From Treponema sp. (GTDB taxonomy: Bacteria; Spirochaetota; Spirochaetia; Treponematales; Treponemataceae): a stretch of DNA of 64,000 bases. The stretch lies in NCBI GenBank assembly GCA_016293005.1, contig JAEDFA010000001.1, positions 43,969 to 107,968 of the forward strand. Direction: 5' to 3'. Position numbers and translations under genes: made by a program. Position 1 is the first letter of the stretch; every line of letters begins with the position of its first letter. Below the pieces are notes generated by a model that had not been told where the DNA came from, made no database searches, and saw nothing but the letters and a program-made list of their open reading frames with translations. This document shows positions 51,501 to 60,197 of this stretch, one piece after another.

Positions 51501-52343
51501 ATGAAAAAATGTCTTATCGTTGTAAATACAAAAAAAAGCGAATCTCAGACTTCCGGAAAAAAAATTGCAGAATTTTTACTTCAGAACGGTATTGTTTCAC
51601 AATTTTTTAATTTTGATGGCTTTAGCGATGAAAATCCGTTTTCGGGCTTTGATTTTGTCATCACTTTAGGCGGCGACGGAACTGTTTTGTTTGCCGCTAG
51701 AGGTTGCGCAAAACTTGCTATTCCTGTTTTTCCTGTGAATTTCGGAGAATTTGGATTTATTGCAAGCGTTCAAAAAAATGAGTGGCAAAAAGATTTAAAA
51801 GATTTTTTAGACGGAAAATTGCCGTGCGAAACAAGGAGTATGGTTCAGGCTTCTCTTGTAAATTCAAGCGGCGAACGGAATTTTTTTTCTGTCGGTCTTA
51901 ATGATGTTGTAATCTGTGCAAAAACTGCGGCAAGAACAATTTCAATGGAAGTTATGTACAACTGCGTTTCCCTTGGAAATTTTAAGGCAGACGGAATTAT
52001 AATCAGCACTCCTACAGGTTCAACTGCATATTCTGTAAGTGCAGGCGGTCCTATTATAGATCCTGAACTTGATGCGCTTGTATTAACTCCAATAAATTCT
52101 TTTTCGCTCAGTTCCAGACCACTTGTTTTAAGTCCAAAAGGTGAAATTGCGGTAAAAATTCTTCCTTCACGGGATAACGCTGTGATTACTGTTGACGGTC
52201 AAAAACCATTTGAACTTTTTGAAAACGATTTTATAAAAATCAGGCGGACATCTGAAAAAGTGATTCTTGCCGGCTGCACTTCAAATAAATTTTATGGCGC
52301 GTTAAAGTCAAAACTAAATTGGGCTGGAGGTCCTCATGCTTGA
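51501..52343 (+). CDS. nadK: NAD kinase
   Basis: Makes NADP from NAD. 280 aa. The GGDGT motif is in ITLGGDGTVLFA, and PVNFGEFGFIA, LNDVVIC and the Gly-rich DGIIISTPTGSTAYSVSAGGP are all present. It overlaps recN by eight bases. It probably relies on translational coupling with the DegT-like gene, because the best ribosome-binding site (AGGAA) is distant. Confidence 0.95.
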   Translation: MKKCLIVVNTKKSESQTSGKKIAEFLLQNGIVSQFFNFDGFSDENPFSGFDFVITLGGDGTVLFAARGCAKLAIPVFPVNFGEFGFIASVQKNEWQKDLKDFLDGKLPCETRSMVQASLVNSSGERNFFSVGLNDVVICAKTAARTISMEVMYNCVSLGNFKADGIIISTPTGSTAYSVSAGGPIIDPELDALVLTPINSFSLSSRPLVLSPKGEIAVKILPSRDNAVITVDGQKPFELFENDFIKIRRTSEKVILAGCTSNKFYGALKSKLNWAGGPHA

Positions 52344-54039
52344 AGAATTATCCATAAAAAATTTCGCAATTATAGATTCCGTAAATATTGAATTTAATTC
52401 AGGTTTTACAGTTCTTTCAGGTGAAACTGGGGCTGGAAAATCTATTTTAATAGGAGCGCTTTCATTTCTGTTAGGCGGAAAAGCAGATGTTTCTGTCATA
52501 AGAAAAGGCGCAAGTGAAGCGTCTGTTTCTGCTGTTTTTTATTTGAATCCAGAAAAAATTTCTCCAGAGGCATTTTCATGGCTTTCAGAGCACGCAATAG
52601 AAACTGACGATAACAGGCTTTTGCTTAGAAGAATTATACGTGAAAATGGAAAGTCTTCTTCGTATGCAGGTTCAACTCCTGTAACAAGAAGCGATATTCA
52701 GACTTTTTCATCGTTTTTAATTGATATTCACGGTCAGCACGAACATCAGTCGCTTATGAAAGTCAGCGAACACAGAAAATTTCTTGATGCAAGGGCGGGA
52801 CTTACTCAGCAGGTTTCAGATTTTTCACATCTTTTTTCAATTCTTGTAGAAAAAAAACGCCTTTTAGAGTCTATTAACGATTCTGATTCAAGACGAAAAG
52901 AAAAAATCGAAATGTTAAAATTTTCACTTGATGAAATAAAAAACGCAAAGTTAAAGAAAGGTGAGGACGAAGAACTTGAAAGCGAAGAGGCAAGGCTTTC
53001 ATCTTTTGAAAAACTTTATTCAGATATCGATTCAATAAATTCACACCTTTCTGGAACAGAAGAATCTGTTGTTTCTCTTCTTAAAAAATCTTCACGGGAA
53101 TGTCAGCATGCACTCGAATTTGATAAATCTCTTGAAAAACTTTTCAGTCGCCTTGAAGCAGTTTTTTACGAAGTTTCAGATTTGTCAGAAGAATTTTCTT
53201 CATATCAAAATCATCTTGTTTTCGATCCTTCAAGACTTTCAGAAGTTCAGGAAAGGCTTTCTGTTTTGTATAATCTAAAGAAAAAATACGCTTCTTCTGT
53301 TTCATCTTCAATCGATGAAGTTATAAAATATTCAGAAGATGCACAAAAATCGCTGGAAGAACTTGAGAATTCGTTTCAGAATAAAGAAAAACTTCAAGCT
53401 GAAGTTTCGGACTTAGAAAAAACAGTCTATATAGAAGCAAAGAAAATTTCTGTAAAGCGAAAAGAATATTCCAAAACGCTTTCAAACGAAGTTGAAAATC
53501 TTCTTTCGTCGCTTGGAATGAAGGGCGCAGGTTTTTGTGTGAGCATAAACGATAAACCCGGAACAAGTATCGAACAAAAATGCGGTCAGTACGGAATGGA
53601 TAATATCGAATTCCTTATCCGTTCTAATGCGGGTTCAGATTTTCTTCCTCTTGCAAAAATTGCCAGTGGTGGTGAACTTTCGAGGGTTATGCTTGCGTTA
53701 AAAACTATTTTTGCACAGAATGATTCTGTTGAAACTTTGATTTTTGATGAAATTGACACTGGAATCGGAGGTGAGGTTGCAGTGTCTGTTGGACTTCATA
53801 TAAAAAATCTTTCTAAAAATAAGCAGATTTTTTGTATTACGCACTTAGCAAGTATTGCAGTTTATGCCGATAATCAAATTAAAATTGAAAAAGGAATCGT
53901 TTCGGGTAAAACAGAATCGAATCTTCATGAAGTTTCAGGTGAGGAACGCGTAAAGGAAATTGCAAGAATGCTTTCCGGTGATTCAAACGACGAACAGTCT
54001 CTTGAACATGCCCGTTCAATGCTTGAAAAATTCTGTTAG
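52336..54039 (+). CDS. recN: DNA repair protein RecN
   Basis: An SMC-like ATPase that acts early in double-strand-break repair. 567 aa. Walker A is LSGETGAGKSILIGAL, DIHGQHEHQSL is the RecN-specific motif, a long central coiled coil follows, then the signature IASGGELSRVMLALK and Walker B TLIFDEIDTGIGG. GGAGG in the end of nadK provides the ribosome-binding site. Confidence 0.96.
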   Translation: MLEELSIKNFAIIDSVNIEFNSGFTVLSGETGAGKSILIGALSFLLGGKADVSVIRKGASEASVSAVFYLNPEKISPEAFSWLSEHAIETDDNRLLLRRIIRENGKSSSYAGSTPVTRSDIQTFSSFLIDIHGQHEHQSLMKVSEHRKFLDARAGLTQQVSDFSHLFSILVEKKRLLESINDSDSRRKEKIEMLKFSLDEIKNAKLKKGEDEELESEEARLSSFEKLYSDIDSINSHLSGTEESVVSLLKKSSRECQHALEFDKSLEKLFSRLEAVFYEVSDLSEEFSSYQNHLVFDPSRLSEVQERLSVLYNLKKKYASSVSSSIDEVIKYSEDAQKSLEELENSFQNKEKLQAEVSDLEKTVYIEAKKISVKRKEYSKTLSNEVENLLSSLGMKGAGFCVSINDKPGTSIEQKCGQYGMDNIEFLIRSNAGSDFLPLAKIASGGELSRVMLALKTIFAQNDSVETLIFDEIDTGIGGEVAVSVGLHIKNLSKNKQIFCITHLASIAVYADNQIKIEKGIVSGKTESNLHEVSGEERVKEIARMLSGDSNDEQSLEHARSMLEKFC

Positions 54040-54043
54040 AAAA

Positions 54044-54062
54044 CCTTAAATTTATTTTAAGG
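54044..54062 (+). terminator. Weak hairpin after recN
   Basis: CCTTAAA (54044-54050), five-base loop, TTTAAGG (54056-54062), followed by AATTTTTAAAATTTT. It is AT-rich, so it is likely attenuating rather than a full stop. Confidence 0.4.
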
Positions 54063-54088
54063 AATTTTTAAAATTTTACGGGGGATTT

Positions 54089-54892
54089 ATGGCAAAAATT
54101 AATGAAACAAACCGAATTGAATTACAGGAGGCAATCAAGCCTTATAAAACAAGAATTCAGGAAATTCTTGAAAAAGAAAAAACTGTGCTGAATGCAATTC
54201 GTTCAGGCTGTGATGACATTCCCGGTGAAAAAATTATGCTTTGTGAAGATATGATATATGTTTCCTCTCTTTATATGGCGCAAAATGAACTTTCATTGAA
54301 AATTCTTGAAGTAAAGAATAACGATGCTTTAAATGAAGCGAGAAAAGTTTTATATCGGGCAATAATTTATCTTGAAGATTTAGTTTCAAATTTTATTGAT
54401 GTTTCATATTCAGAACTTGCAGAAAAATACGAGGCAATTTCTCATATTTCTCTTGAAAAACGCTATTATATTTCAAGAAAATTAGGCCTTGCAATTAATC
54501 TTCTTGAAGAAGCATTCGGTGAAAACAGTAAATGGAAATGGTCGTTTGTTGAATTAAAAGGTCGTTTTGCTGTTGTTGCAAAAAATCTCCTGGATATGCG
54601 CACTCATGCAAAAGACTATTTTGACCCGAATTCACCTTTATACGAAACTGCTGTTCAATATGTAAGAATGGTTAATCAGCTTCTTGAAAGTTCTGCTTCC
54701 GGCTACCGTGATAAATATGAACTTTCTACAAGACGGCTTGATGATATGAGAAATGCAATAAAATTTCTTCTTGCGCGCCACAAAATTGCAATGGCAATCG
54801 GGGATAAGACTTATGCTGCAGAAGTAAAAAAGAAAGCGCTTGTTTGGCGTGATAAAATGGATGCAGATGCAAAGGCAGGTTCAAGCCATTAA
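54089..54892 (+). CDS. Predicted helical cytoplasmic protein, unknown
   Basis: 267 aa, no signal peptide or membrane helix, nearly all predicted helix (for example 'NELSLKILEVKNNDALNEARKVLYRAIIYLEDL'). GGGGGA lies close to the ATG. I recognise no motif or enzyme family. A similar position next to recN in T. pallidum is from memory only. The HD hydrolase gene begins one base after its stop, so the two are probably co-transcribed and may be functionally linked. Confidence 0.72.
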   Translation: MAKINETNRIELQEAIKPYKTRIQEILEKEKTVLNAIRSGCDDIPGEKIMLCEDMIYVSSLYMAQNELSLKILEVKNNDALNEARKVLYRAIIYLEDLVSNFIDVSYSELAEKYEAISHISLEKRYYISRKLGLAINLLEEAFGENSKWKWSFVELKGRFAVVAKNLLDMRTHAKDYFDPNSPLYETAVQYVRMVNQLLESSASGYRDKYELSTRRLDDMRNAIKFLLARHKIAMAIGDKTYAAEVKKKALVWRDKMDADAKAGSSH

Positions 54893-54893
54893 A

Positions 54894-56114
54894 ATGATAA
54901 GTAAAGAAATAATTCTAAAGATTTTTGAAGGATTCTCAATTCAACGGTGGACTGATTTACTTCGACCTTTTGACATCGTAGAAATGGATAAAGCGGCTGA
55001 AAAAACTGTTCTTGCTTATATAATCGGAAAATATGAAGAGCATAATTCAAAATTTGTTGACTGGCTATGGATAATTTACGCTTCTTTATTTGATTTGTTA
55101 AAAAAAATTGCCCTTTGTGACATAAAAGCGCCTGTACTTCAGATGCTTGAAGAAAAATATCCGGAAGAATATGCGCGGCTTAATGAATGGGTTTTAAGTC
55201 AGTATAAAACTATTTTGGATGAAGAACTTTATTTAAAATTCTGTGAGTACATGATGCAGAAATCTTTTCCCGATAAAATTCCTGAAAAATCTCGTCTTGC
55301 TTTCAGAATTTTTAGCGCGGCGAATAAATTTGCGACTATCCGAGAACTTCAGATGCTTTCGGTTGTAAATGAAAGTTTCCGGCTTGAACAGATTAATACT
55401 GAACTTCAGACTTCGCTGCAGCCGTTTCTTGATTTGCAGGGACTTCAGATGCTTTTTACGCATCAGCATTCTTTTGATTTCCTTATGAAAGTAGAACAAC
55501 TTCGTTTTCAGATTAGATGGAATCAGACTCCCCGCGTTCCTAAAACAAGCGTTCTTGGGCACTGTTTTTTTGTTGCGGTTATAACTCTTCTTTTGTGTCG
55601 TGAAAATCCTGTAAAAATGTGTGAAAAACGTATAATCAACAATTTCTTTTCAGCACTTTTTCATGATTTACCTGAGGCTGTTACGCGCGACATAATTTCT
55701 CCTGTAAAACAGGCAACCGACGAACTTCCAAATATCGTAAAAAAAATTGAAGATGAAATCGTAAACAAAGAACTAGTTCCCCTTATGGAAGATTTCTATT
55801 CTGAAGAAATTATTTTTTACACAAGTGATGAATTTTCAAACCGGATTAAAGAGCCTTCTTCAGACACAAAAATCGTTTCATGGGAAGAATTAAATTCAGT
55901 TTACAATAAGGATTCTTTTAATCCTGTCGACGGGCGCACTGTTAGAATTGCAGATCATCTTTCTGCCTTAATCGAAGCCGACCGTTCTATAAAACACGGA
56001 ATTACATCAAGTCATCTTGAGTCAGGAATAAACGGAATGCTTTCAACTTATCCTTGTTCGTCTTTGATAAATGGTATTGATGTAGGTTTTCTGTTTAGAA
56101 AATTAATTGAATAG
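54894..56114 (+). CDS. HD-domain phosphohydrolase (YfbR-like)
   Basis: 406 aa from the ATG at 54894. The C-terminal half has the HD motif: His in VLGHCFFVAVITL, His-Asp in ALFHDLPEAVTRDI, and Asp in VRIADHLSALIEAD. The PEAVTRD segment is similar to YfbR-type 5'-deoxynucleotidases. The N-terminal 200 residues are helical and unrecognised, so substrate prediction is weak. The frame is open 54 bases further upstream, into the preceding gene, which I discount. Confidence 0.78.
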   Translation: MISKEIILKIFEGFSIQRWTDLLRPFDIVEMDKAAEKTVLAYIIGKYEEHNSKFVDWLWIIYASLFDLLKKIALCDIKAPVLQMLEEKYPEEYARLNEWVLSQYKTILDEELYLKFCEYMMQKSFPDKIPEKSRLAFRIFSAANKFATIRELQMLSVVNESFRLEQINTELQTSLQPFLDLQGLQMLFTHQHSFDFLMKVEQLRFQIRWNQTPRVPKTSVLGHCFFVAVITLLLCRENPVKMCEKRIINNFFSALFHDLPEAVTRDIISPVKQATDELPNIVKKIEDEIVNKELVPLMEDFYSEEIIFYTSDEFSNRIKEPSSDTKIVSWEELNSVYNKDSFNPVDGRTVRIADHLSALIEADRSIKHGITSSHLESGINGMLSTYPCSSLINGIDVGFLFRKLIE

Positions 56115-56157
56115 CATATTTTGATTCTTTCTTCTAAAAAAAATCAGAGAAGTTTCC

Positions 56158-56163
56158 GATAAT
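56158..56163 (+). promoter_or_regulatory. Candidate -10 box of the LysM/LytM gene
   Basis: GATAAT ends six bases before the ATG at 56170, with no Shine-Dalgarno. The -35 region is poor. Confidence 0.4.
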
Positions 56164-56169
56164 TGAAAT

Positions 56170-57039
56170 ATGAGAAATAAATTTTTTGGAATATTCTTCT
56201 TATTTTTTGCTTTTTCTTTATATGCTGATTCTGTTTACGAAGTTCAGAAAGGTGACACGCTTTATTCTATAAGTCGAAAATATCAGATAACTGTAAATGA
56301 ATTAAGAATTGCAAATAATCTTTCAGAAAGCGATGTGATAAAGACGGGCGAGAAACTTACTATTCCTTCTGCAAATATTGCAAATGCCGCTGCATTGACA
56401 CAAAAATCAGAAGAAAAATCTAGTAATAAAATTGCTCAATCTTCTTCGGAAAAATATATGGTTCAGAAAGGCGATACATTGTACGGTCTTTCAAGAAAAT
56501 ACGGAATTTCCGTGGCTGATTTGATGAATTTTAACGGATTTGACAGTTCTTCAACGCTAAAAATCGGACAAGAGATTTTAATTCCTGGAAAAATTTCAAA
56601 GGAAGAGCAGAAATCTGTTACTCAAAAAAATGAAGAGCCCAAAAACAAGACGAAACAAGATTCTAAAAATGAAAATTCAAAGCCTTCAAAAAATATTCTC
56701 TGGCCGCTTGAAAATCCGAAAGTAAAAAATATCAGCGGAAAGGTAAGCGGTGTTCTTTTAACAGGAAAAGACAATGAAAGTGTAAAAGCGGTTCGGGAAG
56801 GAACTGTAATGTATACGGGAGTTTACCGCGGATTTGGAGAACTTGTATTTGTTCAGTCTAAAACCGGCGGCTTGATTTATTCTTATTCAGGGCTTGATTC
56901 TGTGAGCGTAAAAAAAGGAGATTATATTCTTTCCGGCTCTGAAATAGGAAAAACTGGTAAAGGAAAAGAGTCTTCAATTAAGTTTATGGTCTTCAAAAAT
57001 GGAAAACCTGTAAATCCAGAAACTGCTCCAAGAGGCTGA
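56170..57039 (+). CDS. Secreted protein with two LysM domains and a degenerate LytM (M23) domain
   Basis: 289 aa with a signal peptide (ends near SLYAD). Two LysM peptidoglycan-binding domains start at YEVQKGDTLYSISRKY (about residue 24) and YMVQKGDTLYGLSRKYG (about residue 97). A Lys/Asn/Ser-rich linker follows, then an M23-type fold beginning ILWPLENPKVKNISGKVSG. The zinc ligands are gone: the first His-X3-Asp region reads LLTGKDNES, and the HxH site reads IKFMV, although the flanking KNGKPVNP is intact. This matches non-catalytic LytM factors such as NlpD and EnvC, which activate amidases. Confidence 0.85.
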   Translation: MRNKFFGIFFLFFAFSLYADSVYEVQKGDTLYSISRKYQITVNELRIANNLSESDVIKTGEKLTIPSANIANAAALTQKSEEKSSNKIAQSSSEKYMVQKGDTLYGLSRKYGISVADLMNFNGFDSSSTLKIGQEILIPGKISKEEQKSVTQKNEEPKNKTKQDSKNENSKPSKNILWPLENPKVKNISGKVSGVLLTGKDNESVKAVREGTVMYTGVYRGFGELVFVQSKTGGLIYSYSGLDSVSVKKGDYILSGSEIGKTGKGKESSIKFMVFKNGKPVNPETAPRG

Positions 57040-57050
57040 TTTTTGAAAAG

Positions 57051-57638
57051 TTAATCGATTCTGATTTTTTGCCTTTCTGCAGAAACTTTTATGCAGTTTA
57101 GGAAAATTTGCCCGCAGACATAAGCATCGTCTTCTGCTCTGTGGGCATTTTTTATTTTTATGTTGAAATATTCGGCGAGAATACTCTGATTATATTTTTG
57201 CATTTCTGGTAAAGTCCATCTTGAAAGTGAAAGCGTATCGATGAAACTGTTTTTAAGTTGAAAAAATCCGTTGCGTTCAAGTTCTGCATTTAAAAAACGA
57301 AGATCAAAGTTTATGTTGTGCCCGATTAAAACTGAACCTTCGATGAATTTTAATAATTCAGGGAGAATTTGTTTTATTTTTGGTGCAGACTGAACCATTT
57401 GGTCTGTTATGTGGTGAATTTGTATGCACTGAAAGGGAATTTTTTGCTCAGGATTAACAAGCGTGGAAAATTTGTCTAAAATACCATCTTTTGAGAATTT
57501 TATAGCCGCAACTTCAACGATTCTGTTTTCTATACTGCTTAAACCTGTAGTTTCTGTGTCTATGACAGTGAAAACTGTTCCGTCTTTTAAAAGACAGAAC
57601 AGTTTTCGATAATCTTTTATGGCTTTATTTTGAAGCAT
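57051..57638 (-). CDS. DnaQ-type 3'-5' exonuclease
   Basis: 195 aa. The DEDDh motifs are FTVIDTETTG (Asp, Glu), GHNINFDLRFL (Asp) and AHRAEDDAY (His, Asp). This is the fold of the polymerase III epsilon subunit or of stand-alone repair/RNA exonucleases. The gene overlaps the end of the phosphoglucomutase gene by 14 bases. It converges on the LysM gene with an 11-base gap. Whether it is the replicative proofreader cannot be told from sequence alone. Confidence 0.86.
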   Translation of the reverse strand: MLQNKAIKDYRKLFCLLKDGTVFTVIDTETTGLSSIENRIVEVAAIKFSKDGILDKFSTLVNPEQKIPFQCIQIHHITDQMVQSAPKIKQILPELLKFIEGSVLIGHNINFDLRFLNAELERNGFFQLKNSFIDTLSLSRWTLPEMQKYNQSILAEYFNIKIKNAHRAEDDAYVCGQIFLNCIKVSAERQKIRID

Positions 57639-59412
57639 CGTCTAAAATTTTATTAATATCTTTTTCGATTGCATCACAAAGTTTAGATGCTTCTTCTTTT
57701 GTTGCCTTTAAGCAGCCATCGCATTTTGCACCGCCAACTTCAGTTTTTGTATTGATGTAGAATTTGATTTTTGGCTCTGTTCCAGAAGGTCGTGCAGAAA
57801 CGATTGTTCCGCCTTCGAGGAAAAACTGAAGTACATTGCTCTTTGGAAGTGAAACAGCTTCTTTTTTATCTGGAGAATTTGGATCGTATGAAACGGATGT
57901 CTGAATATCGCGGATTTTGAGGACTTTTTTTCCACCTAAAGTTTTAAGTCCGTCTGTTCTAAGTTTTGACATAATGCCTTTCATTACAGAAACGCCTTCG
58001 ATTCCCGGGAAGTTTTTTGAGATTGAACGGTCTTCAAAATATCCGTATTCTTTGTACATGTCGTCTAAGTGTTCAAGAAGCGATTTTCCTTTTGATCTCC
58101 AGTACATTGTCATTTCTGCACACATTGCGGCAGCAGAAACACCGTCTTTATCCATAACTTCTTTTTCGATTTTGTAGCCGTAACTTTCTTCAAGTCCGAA
58201 AACATATTCACCTTGATTTTTTGCTTCTCTTTCTGCTTCTACAGCGGCAATCCATTTAAAACCTGTAAGGCATTCAATCATTTCTACGCCGTATTTTTTA
58301 CAGATTTCATCGCCAAAAGGAGATGTTACGATTGAGCGTACGCAGTAAGAACCTTGAGGAAGTTTTCCGAATTCTTTTCTTGAAAGGAAAATGTATTCCA
58401 TAAGAAGAGCACCCATTTGGTTTCCTGAAAGAAGTACGAATTCCCCGTTTTTATCTGGGAAAGCAGTTCCGAATCTGTCTGAATCTGGATCAGTTGCCAT
58501 TACACAGTCAGCGTTTTCTTTTTTACCAAGTTCAACAGCCATTTTCATTGCAGGTTTTTCTTCTGGATTTGGTTTTTCAACTGTAGGAAAGTTTCCGTCT
58601 GGATTTCGCTGTTCGGGAACTGTGTTTACATGAAGACCTAAATCTCCTAAAACTTTTTCTACATGCATTGCACCTGTTCCGTGGAGCGGCGTGTATACGA
58701 CATTTACATTTGAGGCGTATTCTTTGATTAATTCCGGGCGGAAAAGCTGTGCTTTACACATTTGCCAGTATTGTTCGTCAACTTCTGAATCGATTAAAAC
58801 GAGTTTGCCGGAATTTATTGCTTCTTCTTTTGAAATTGTCTTTACGCTTTGAACTTTGTTTACTTCTTCGATTATTCCTGTATCATGAGGTTCTGTAACC
58901 TGCGCGCCATCGTTCCAATATGCTTTGTAACCGTTGTAAATTTTAGGATTGTGCGATGCTGTTACGACAACACCTGTATCTGCTTTAAAATATCTTATTG
59001 CGAATGAAAGTTCTGGAGTAGGGCGCAAACCGCTGAAAAGATACGCTTTGATTCCGTTTGCCGCAAAAATTAATGCCGTCGCCTCTGCAAAAACATCAGA
59101 ATTATTTCTTGAGTCGTAGGCGATTACTGCACTCAATGAACCTTCTTTTGCTTTTTGAGGGAAAGCCTTGATTACATAATTTGCAAGACCTTGAGTTGCA
59201 AGGTTGATTTCAAGAGTGTTCATTCGGTTTGTTCCGCCGCCCATGATTCCTCTTAAGCCGCCAGTTCCGAACTCTAGAGTCTGGTAGAATCTGTCTTCAA
59301 GTTCTTTGAAATCTTCTTTTTTTACAAGTTCTTCGACTTCTTTTTTGAATTTTTCGTCTTTTTCGGCAGAAATATAATCGTTTGCCCGTTTTAAGATTTC
59401 ATTTTTATCCAT
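57625..59412 (-). CDS. pgm: Phosphoglucomutase/phosphomannomutase family enzyme
   Basis: 595 aa, alpha-D-phosphohexomutase family. The phosphoserine loop is VVTASHNPKIYNGYK, the Mg2+ loop ATDPDSDRFG, the sugar loop VFGLEESYGYKI, and the phosphate loop near ARPSGTEPKIKFYI. It interconverts sugar-1-phosphate and sugar-6-phosphate. The length fits the long PgcA/Pgm2 branch. GGGAG about seven bases before the ATG. It is followed by the exonuclease with a 14-base overlap. Confidence 0.93.
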   Translation of the reverse strand: MDKNEILKRANDYISAEKDEKFKKEVEELVKKEDFKELEDRFYQTLEFGTGGLRGIMGGGTNRMNTLEINLATQGLANYVIKAFPQKAKEGSLSAVIAYDSRNNSDVFAEATALIFAANGIKAYLFSGLRPTPELSFAIRYFKADTGVVVTASHNPKIYNGYKAYWNDGAQVTEPHDTGIIEEVNKVQSVKTISKEEAINSGKLVLIDSEVDEQYWQMCKAQLFRPELIKEYASNVNVVYTPLHGTGAMHVEKVLGDLGLHVNTVPEQRNPDGNFPTVEKPNPEEKPAMKMAVELGKKENADCVMATDPDSDRFGTAFPDKNGEFVLLSGNQMGALLMEYIFLSRKEFGKLPQGSYCVRSIVTSPFGDEICKKYGVEMIECLTGFKWIAAVEAEREAKNQGEYVFGLEESYGYKIEKEVMDKDGVSAAAMCAEMTMYWRSKGKSLLEHLDDMYKEYGYFEDRSISKNFPGIEGVSVMKGIMSKLRTDGLKTLGGKKVLKIRDIQTSVSYDPNSPDKKEAVSLPKSNVLQFFLEGGTIVSARPSGTEPKIKFYINTKTEVGGAKCDGCLKATKEEASKLCDAIEKDINKILDDASK

Positions 59413-59460
59413 TTATTTGCTCCCGTAATCTGTATTTCATGATTTAAAATTCTGTTTCTG

Positions 59461-59489
59461 ATTATATAAAATTTTTTTCTTTAAATAAA
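59461..59489 (-). promoter_or_regulatory. Promoter of the phosphoglucomutase gene
   Basis: Minus strand: TTTATT (59489-59484), 17 bases, TATAAT (59466-59461). The predicted leader is about 45 bases and includes GGGAG. Confidence 0.6.
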
Positions 59490-59542
59490 GGTGTATTAAA
59501 AAGAACTTTTCAAAATCAGTTTTAATCGCATTTTTAGAGATT

Positions 59543-60175
59543 TCATTCAGTTTTAGATTTTTTCCATGTTCTTGTTAAAAGCGGAACAATCATTCCTCCA
59601 AGTGCGTTTCCGAGTATGACGGAAATAAATATCAGACAGTTTTTTACCGTGAATGCATCTGAAAATCCGTTTGCAACTCCGTTATAAAATGAATTTGCGA
59701 CACTGTGGTCAAATCCGCTTAAAATGAACACAGGAATAAAGATAAAACAGCCGATTTTGCTTCCGTTTTTCCATGTGTCGACTGCGAGAAACATCAAAAG
59801 TCCGCAGTAAATTCCTGAAATAAAAAGTTTTATGAATGATTTTTCAAGTTTTGCAGAGAAAATATTTTTTGCAGGCTCTATAATCTGTGGAAAAACATTC
59901 CTTAAAAGAATGCCTAAAATGAATGTCGTTAAAAGATTGAATGTCAAAATTAAAATGACAAGACCGATATATTTGTAATCTTTAAAATGAAGTGCAATGT
60001 AGCCGACTTTTCCTGTGTAAAGGTTGAAATCGTACTGGCAGATTGTATAAAGACCTGCAGAAAATAAAAAGGCTCCAAGCCACGAAAGGTTTTGCGAAAC
60101 GCATGAAAGGTATACGGCCCCTCCAATTGAAATCATTATTCCTGAAAGAATTGACTTTTTTATTTCGTTAATCAT
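59543..60175 (-). CDS. Formate/nitrite-transporter family channel, short form
   Basis: 210 aa, about six membrane helices. LSGFDHSVANSFYNG matches the conserved H-x-V-A-N motif of FocA/NirC channels, which pass small monovalent anions. It is shorter than FocA (about 280 aa), with a trimmed N-terminus, although all helices seem present. It follows the second phosphohexomutase by 22 bases (GGGAG ahead of the ATG), so the two are co-transcribed. The substrate (formate, nitrite, lactate, hydrosulfide) is not evident. Confidence 0.8.
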   Translation of the reverse strand: MINEIKKSILSGIMISIGGAVYLSCVSQNLSWLGAFLFSAGLYTICQYDFNLYTGKVGYIALHFKDYKYIGLVILILTFNLLTTFILGILLRNVFPQIIEPAKNIFSAKLEKSFIKLFISGIYCGLLMFLAVDTWKNGSKIGCFIFIPVFILSGFDHSVANSFYNGVANGFSDAFTVKNCLIFISVILGNALGGMIVPLLTRTWKKSKTE

Positions 60176-60197
60176 CTTTTTTCTCCCGGTATTTATT

